From assembly GCF_002723835.1 (NCBI RefSeq), contig NZ_BEWG01000100.1:1-35640 (forward strand): a stretch of DNA of 35,640 bases, given 5' to 3'. A program made the position numbers and the translations under genes. Source of the DNA: Mycobacterium sp. shizuoka-1. Lineage in GTDB: Bacteria; Actinomycetota; Actinomycetes; Mycobacteriales; Mycobacteriaceae. Positions 31,951-35,640 of this stretch are shown here, one piece after another (within the stretch, counting starts at the first letter, position 1; each line of letters opens with the position of its first letter). The notes beneath the pieces are model-generated. The model searched no databases. It saw only the letters and a program-made list of their open reading frames with translations, and was not told the origin of the DNA.

Positions 31951-31979
31951 AACATACCGACCGGCACGTATCTTTGCAA
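31951..31979 (-). promoter_or_regulatory. Promoter of the catabolic operon
   Basis: On the minus strand TTGCAA (31974-31979) and TATGTT (31951-31956) are separated by 17 bases, a near-consensus sigma-A spacing. The start would lie near 31944, giving a leader of about 44 bases that contains the Shine-Dalgarno of the thiolase gene. Confidence 0.65.
31954..31971. promoter_or_regulatory. Candidate TetR operator in the operon promoter
   Basis: ATAC-CGA-CCGG-CAC-GTAT is an 18-bp dyad whose outer arms (ATAC/GTAT) and centre (CCGG) are symmetrical. It fills the spacer and overlaps the -10 hexamer, so a bound dimer would block transcription. The adjacent TetR genes are the natural candidates. Confidence 0.5.
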
Positions 31980-31988
31980 GCCTCTTGG

Positions 31989-32624
31989 TCAGCTCGTGAA
32001 TTCGCGCAGCGCACGCGAAACCTGCGGCCGCAGGTAGACCACAGCGCGATCCCAACGACGCCGTGCGCGAAGTCGATTGCGATCAGGCAGGCTCGCCACC
32101 AGAATTCCCCGCAGGACGTCCATGGCGGTGTAGATGGCATTGCGCAGATCCCTGGTCGCCGCCCCACCGGGCACCAGCGAGATGACGCCGTCGATGAGCA
32201 CATCGTTGACGCGGTGCTCGACCCGGGCAATATGTGCGGCCAGCGCGCCGTCGGTCCATGACGCTGACCAAAGTTCCATCGTGGCAACAAACATCGCGCC
32301 CTGGTGGGAGTCCCAGAGGAATTCGAGCACGCTCGCGGCGATATCGGCACTGTCCCGCAATCGGCGGTGCTCGCGCACGACGGCCTGGATCCGCTGTTCG
32401 GCAAGATGCTCGACAGCCGTGACGACGAGCTGCTCTTTACACCTGAAGTGATGCACCTGAGCGCCGCGGGTCACACCAGCCAGCGCCGAGATCCGATGAG
32501 TCGATGTGCCGGAGTACCCATATTTCACAAGGCATTCCACCGTCGCAGCGAGGATCCGCGATCTCATGGCTGCGGTTCTCTGCGTCTGCGTCCTGCGGCT
32601 GCGGGGCATGCCGGCATCAGCCAT
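31989..32624 (-). CDS. TetR-family regulator 1
   Basis: A 211-residue TetR-type repressor. The N-terminal DNA-binding domain is visible: RRTQTQRTAAMRSRILAATVE helix 1, then ISALAGVTRGAQVHHFRCKEQLV (helix-turn-helix and the HHF-x-K turn). The C-terminal ligand domain includes LEFLWDSHQGAMFVATMELW and IYTAMDVLRGILVA. ATG 32624 has GGAGG five bases upstream and is preferred over the GTG one codon earlier. It ends 88 bases before the thiolase gene, in the same direction, and is most likely the operon's repressor. The inducer would be a pathway acid or acyl-CoA (inference). It is clearly paralogous to the TetR gene upstream. Confidence 0.92.
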   Translation of the reverse strand: MADAGMPRSRRTQTQRTAAMRSRILAATVECLVKYGYSGTSTHRISALAGVTRGAQVHHFRCKEQLVVTAVEHLAEQRIQAVVREHRRLRDSADIAASVLEFLWDSHQGAMFVATMELWSASWTDGALAAHIARVEHRVNDVLIDGVISLVPGGAATRDLRNAIYTAMDVLRGILVASLPDRNRLRARRRWDRAVVYLRPQVSRALREFTS

Positions 32625-32650
32625 CACGTCCTCCGATCGCCTGTGGTGCG

Positions 32651-32692
32651 CAGGGATACTACATGCGTACAGAGTTGTATGTAAGTACCCTG
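32651..32692. promoter_or_regulatory. Long imperfect dyad overlapping TetR-1 promoter
   Basis: Outer arms CAGGG (32651-32655) and CCCTG (32688-32692), next TACT/AGTA, inner TACAT (32660-32664) and ATGTA (32679-32683). On the minus strand a TTACAT (32679-32684) and a TAGTAT (32656-32661), 17 bases apart, form a likely promoter inside the dyad. This fits an autoregulatory operator. Confidence 0.55.
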
Positions 32693-32727
32693 CGAAGCAT
32701 CGCAGGTGCGGTCAGGGCGCGGCGGCC

Positions 32728-33363
32728 CTAGTCAGAATCGTTGGCGGCCAACGCCTCTGACAACATGTCGGCCAGATAGACACACGCGCGATCCCACCGG
32801 CGACGGGCCTGGGTCTCGTCCCGATCGACAAAACCGACCACCAGGATCCCCCTCAGCGCATCCATGGCGGTGTACAACACGTTCCGAACCTGTTTACGCG
32901 CAGCGTGATCCGGAAGCAGCTGGGCTATCGCCGTGATCAGCGTGCTGTTGACCATCGGCTCGACCCGCGCCACCTCACGGGCGAGTACGTCATCGGTGCG
33001 CGCGGCCACCCACAGCTCGATGGTGGCGACGAACATGTCGCCCTGGTGAGAATCCCAGAGGAACTCGAGCACACCGGCAACCGGATCGGGCCCCTTCCAG
33101 ATGCCGGCGTCCCGGCGCATGGCCTTCTGGATCCGCTGCTCGGCGAGGTACTCGACCGCGGCGACGACCAGGTCCTCTTTCGACCGGAAGTGATGCACCT
33201 GAGCACCGCGGGTCACGCCGGCGATCTCGGCGATCCGGGGCGTGGTCGTGCCCGCGTATCCGTAGGTGACCAGACATTCGATCGTCGCGTTGAGCAGCCG
33301 ACTTCGCATCGCGGCAGTGCGCTCAGCTTGAGTCCGGCGCTCACCCACGCTCACCACAACCAT
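32728..33363 (-). CDS. TetR-family regulator 2 (paralogue of regulator 1)
   Basis: A 211-residue TetR regulator with the same architecture as the downstream gene: RRTQAERTAAMRSRLLNATIE, then IAEIAGVTRGAQVHHFRSKEDLV, then a C-terminal domain with LEFLWDSHQGDMFVATIELW, VLYTAMDALRGILVV and a final QARRRWDRACVYLADML. The recognition helix (GVTRGAQVHHF) is the same in both, so they might bind related sites, while the ligand domains differ more. ATG at 33363. A 19-bp dyad lies 35-53 bases upstream. The gene ends 103 bases before the TetR-1 start. It could control the neighbouring secreted-protein gene, the catabolic operon or TetR-1. Confidence 0.92.
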   Translation of the reverse strand: MVVVSVGERRTQAERTAAMRSRLLNATIECLVTYGYAGTTTPRIAEIAGVTRGAQVHHFRSKEDLVVAAVEYLAEQRIQKAMRRDAGIWKGPDPVAGVLEFLWDSHQGDMFVATIELWVAARTDDVLAREVARVEPMVNSTLITAIAQLLPDHAARKQVRNVLYTAMDALRGILVVGFVDRDETQARRRWDRACVYLADMLSEALAANDSD

Positions 33364-33397
33364 TGCCGCCTTACGACATCCCGATCCTCAGGAGAAT

Positions 33398-33416
33398 CGA
33401 TGTTTGTCGGACATCG
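33398..33416. promoter_or_regulatory. Candidate operator upstream of TetR-2
   Basis: CGATGT and ACATCG form perfect 6-bp arms around seven bases (TTGTCGG), 19 bp in all, between the TetR-2 start and the end of the upstream gene. Size and position suit a TetR dimer. Confidence 0.45.
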
Positions 33417-33474
33417 TAGCGATCGAGGCGCGTACTCGTGCCCGCGCCGTGCCGAATCGACCCGGTCGAGACCG

Positions 33475-35640
33475 TCAGGCGACCGGGGTCCCCATCACGA
33501 GGTGGTTGCCGTTCATCGACGACTCGATGGTGCCCTGGATGGTCTGCTGGTTGGCGATCAGGACGTTGTCGGCTCGCAACCAGCCAATCTGGGTGCCGTC
33601 GGCTCCGGTGACGGTGATGTCGGCGTTGTAGGTGATCGACGTGAAAGTCGCGTTCGCCGTTGTCGACTCCGTCCCGTTGAGGATGTAGCCGGAGCTGTCC
33701 TCGAAGTTGGTATAGGTGACCGTCTTCGTCGTCAGTTTGCCGCTTGTGGTCGTGACCACCTCTGCGGTGCCGCCGACGAGTCCGGCCCGCCCCGGTTCCA
33801 GCTGCGGGAGCGTGGGAACGAAATCCGACAACGCCGGGGCCCATCCGGACATGTCCGGCGTCGCGGTGTCGACCGGCACCGTTCCGCCGCCGACCTCGTT
33901 GAGGTAGGCGACCACCAGTTGACTGCGGGTCGCGTCGGTGGCCTGCGCCTCCCAGAACGCAACGGCAGTGCCGTCAGGGCTCCAGTTCGCCACCGGCCGC
34001 GAGACGTATGTCCCGGTGGGATCCCCGAGGAAGATCCCGTTCTCACCGGCCAACTCGTCGGTGGGCGACACCACCCAGGTCTGATTGGTGGTGCCCCGCT
34101 TGGCCAGGAACGTCGGGAACACCACGTAAGCGGGCACGAAGCTCGGCCTGACGACCTGCGTCATCGGGGTCAGATAGTCCAACGTGCGCGAGCTTCCGAG
34201 GACCAGCCACTGCCCGTTGGGTGAGAGGTTGGCGCTCTCGTCGTAGTCCAGGTTGGCGGTCAGCCGGGTGATCGACCCGCTCTGCAGGTCGACCACGACA
34301 TCGTCGGCGTTGCCCTGGTTGTAGCGGCCATAGAAGTCGGTGACGATCACGCCCTTACCGTCGGGGGTGAAGGCTTTGATCTCACCGGCGTCATAGACCA
34401 CCCGCGAATCGACGATGTCGTATCCATCGGGGCCGGCCTGCAACGTGCCGACACTGGTCACCAGGACCGTCTTGGTTCCCGAGGCGAGCAGCTGGGTGTA
34501 GGCGATGTGCGTGCTGTCCGGAGCCATGCGCATCTCGCGGGTCTGGACGACGACGACACCGGGCGCGTACTGCGTCGGAAGGTTGATCAGCGAGAGCGAC
34601 GACCCGTCGCCACAACCTCCGTCGCCGCCGGTGCAGTGCAGGACGTAATGGTCGGCCGACGCTCCTCCGGTCGGTGACTGCGTGCCGCCGCTGAGCAGAT
34701 AGTCCGTCCCGTTGGCCATCGCGAATGGTTTCGAGAGGTCCTCGGTCACCTCGGGGGCGAGCCCACAGGACAGGCACCGCAGGTTGGTGCCGTCGACATC
34801 GATCCGATAGATCTCGTCTCGGCCGCCGTCCTGCGGGGTGGCGGAGAACACCAGCGACTTGCCGTCGGGCGTGAAGTTGGGCTCCCGAGGCGACAGAACG
34901 CTGTCGGGCACCTCGACGACGTAGCGCGCGGGGGCAACCGGAACAGTCACCGTCTGGGGGGTGGACCCGAACCTGTCGCTGGCGGTCACCACGAATGTGT
35001 CGGTCAGGGGGCCGGCGCCGTCGGCCGCCAGACGGGCCGCTTGGGTAGGGGTATAGGTGTAGACGCCGTTGTCGCTCACCGTCACCGTGCCGCGCGTCGG
35101 CCCGGTCGTGACGACGTAGGACAGTGGCAGGTCGCCCGGGGCCCGGAAACCCAGATCGCCGGTGACCGTCCCGGTGGGAGCGTCGGGCAGCCCCACCGTC
35201 GGACCGTCTGCGTATGGCGCGGGATGGAGGGCGATTTCGACGACATCGGCGATCGCCGACGTCACCGTCCGCACGGTCACGACCGCGGCATGCACGACGG
35301 CGTGAACGAGATTGCCGACGACCCGGACCGTGGTCGCCACCGCTGCCTCGATATGCCCGATGAGGGCCTGCAGGCCCTGCTGGATCGGAGCGGCGGCCAC
35401 CGCGTCGAACGCGGTCGAGACGTTTGCCGCCACGCTACGTCCCGCCACGACCGCCTCAACGTCTCGACCGGCATAGGCCAGCGCGTCGGCCAGAGCCGAT
35501 GGTGACGCGAGGGCTCCCGGCAGAGTTCTACCCCGCACAGGCGTGGCGCGAGCCCTAGGTGTAACTCCCAGACAGGTTGTGAACGGCGTGGTGAGCGGAA
35601 GTAGGTGAGGACCTCCGGTATCGGTGTGGTTACCAAACAC
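33475..35640 (-). CDS. Ig/VCBS-like plus PD40 beta-propeller protein, probably secreted (5' end uncertain)
   Basis: The frame is open to the right edge of the window, so the N-terminus may be missing; a GTG occupies the last three bases but is not convincing. Seen from the N-terminal side: a Pro/Arg/Ala-rich part, an Ala/Val-rich helical stretch (about residues 70-150), one cadherin/VCBS-like domain (about 155-240, with a YTYTPTQAAR strand), then a TolB-like beta-propeller with PD40 signatures such as NFTPDGKSLVFS, KAFTPDGKGVIVT, NLSPNGQWLVLG and NWSPDGTAVAFW. Two cysteine pairs (CLSCG and CTGGDGGCG) could form disulfides outside the cell. The C-terminal 100 residues are Thr-rich strands. Such VCBS/PD40 proteins occur in mycobacteria as secreted or cell-surface proteins of unknown role. 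Confidence 0.7.
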   Translation of the reverse strand: MFGNHTDTGGPHLLPLTTPFTTCLGVTPRARATPVRGRTLPGALASPSALADALAYAGRDVEAVVAGRSVAANVSTAFDAVAAAPIQQGLQALIGHIEAAVATTVRVVGNLVHAVVHAAVVTVRTVTSAIADVVEIALHPAPYADGPTVGLPDAPTGTVTGDLGFRAPGDLPLSYVVTTGPTRGTVTVSDNGVYTYTPTQAARLAADGAGPLTDTFVVTASDRFGSTPQTVTVPVAPARYVVEVPDSVLSPREPNFTPDGKSLVFSATPQDGGRDEIYRIDVDGTNLRCLSCGLAPEVTEDLSKPFAMANGTDYLLSGGTQSPTGGASADHYVLHCTGGDGGCGDGSSLSLINLPTQYAPGVVVVQTREMRMAPDSTHIAYTQLLASGTKTVLVTSVGTLQAGPDGYDIVDSRVVYDAGEIKAFTPDGKGVIVTDFYGRYNQGNADDVVVDLQSGSITRLTANLDYDESANLSPNGQWLVLGSSRTLDYLTPMTQVVRPSFVPAYVVFPTFLAKRGTTNQTWVVSPTDELAGENGIFLGDPTGTYVSRPVANWSPDGTAVAFWEAQATDATRSQLVVAYLNEVGGGTVPVDTATPDMSGWAPALSDFVPTLPQLEPGRAGLVGGTAEVVTTTSGKLTTKTVTYTNFEDSSGYILNGTESTTANATFTSITYNADITVTGADGTQIGWLRADNVLIANQQTIQGTIESSMNGNHLVMGTPVA

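Noticed and set aside
1..35640. tRNA, rRNA, insertion sequences, prophage genes, CRISPR arrays and riboswitches
   Set aside because: I looked for cloverleaf-like segments, transposase or integrase motifs, regularly spaced repeats and long structured leaders before metZ, purA and purT and saw none. Covariance models were not run.

Overview
The window is high-GC, densely packed chromosomal DNA from an actinobacterium, most probably a fast-growing Mycobacterium (Mycolicibacterium). The strongest markers are an F420-dependent glucose-6-phosphate dehydrogenase (fgd1) with every known active-site residue, an MMPL transporter, a purT / membrane protein / rhodanese / metZ gene string like Rv0389-Rv0391 of M. 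tuberculosis, and a thioesterase / purA / Rv0358-like / Rv0359-like string like Rv0356c-Rv0359. Many genes appear to be leaderless, which is common in mycobacteria. I saw no tRNA, rRNA, insertion sequence, prophage or CRISPR array. There is no gene-free stretch above 300 bases.

Layout. 1-3618 (+): the 3' part of a BcsB-like envelope protein gene overlapping a polytopic GT-C-like membrane protein gene, probably part of a cell-surface polysaccharide or glycolipid locus extending to the left. 3615-5805 (-): fgd1 downstream of a Tat-exported metallo-beta-lactamase-fold protein. 5901-8072: a second, cytosolic metallo-beta-lactamase-fold hydrolase (+), a GNAT acetyltransferase (-) and an SDR oxidoreductase (+). 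8147-11887 (-): a tightly coupled operon purT-like / membrane protein / rhodanese / metZ / small conserved protein, joining one-carbon/purine and methionine/sulfur metabolism. 11909-13545 (-): MarR regulator plus predicted ATPase, divergent from 13605-16919 (+) MMPL transporter plus cytochrome P450. 16922-19615 (-): purA, thioesterase and a membrane protein. 19685-22422: an Rv0358-like gene (+), a second P450 (-) and an M50 site-2 protease (+).

22559-31900 (-) is the most interesting region: nine co-directional, mostly overlapping genes encoding a thiolase/lipid-transfer protein, SRPBCC protein, MaoC-type hydratase, MFE-2/HSD4-like SDR, acyl-CoA dehydrogenase, alpha/beta hydrolase, acyl-CoA ligase, aldehyde dehydrogenase and a second SDR. 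Together they can be read as ester or alcohol -> aldehyde -> acid -> acyl-CoA -> one full beta-oxidation round for an unknown hydrophobic substrate. A good sigma-A-like promoter lies upstream, with an 18-bp dyad in and around its spacer. Two paralogous TetR regulators follow (31989-33363, -), each preceded by its own candidate operator. The window ends in a large Ig/VCBS-like plus PD40 beta-propeller protein, probably secreted, whose 5' end is not contained with certainty.

Limits: all functions are read from motifs and remembered family features; no database search was possible. Substrate specificity of the catabolic cluster, the P450s and the MMPL transporter cannot be read from the sequence.
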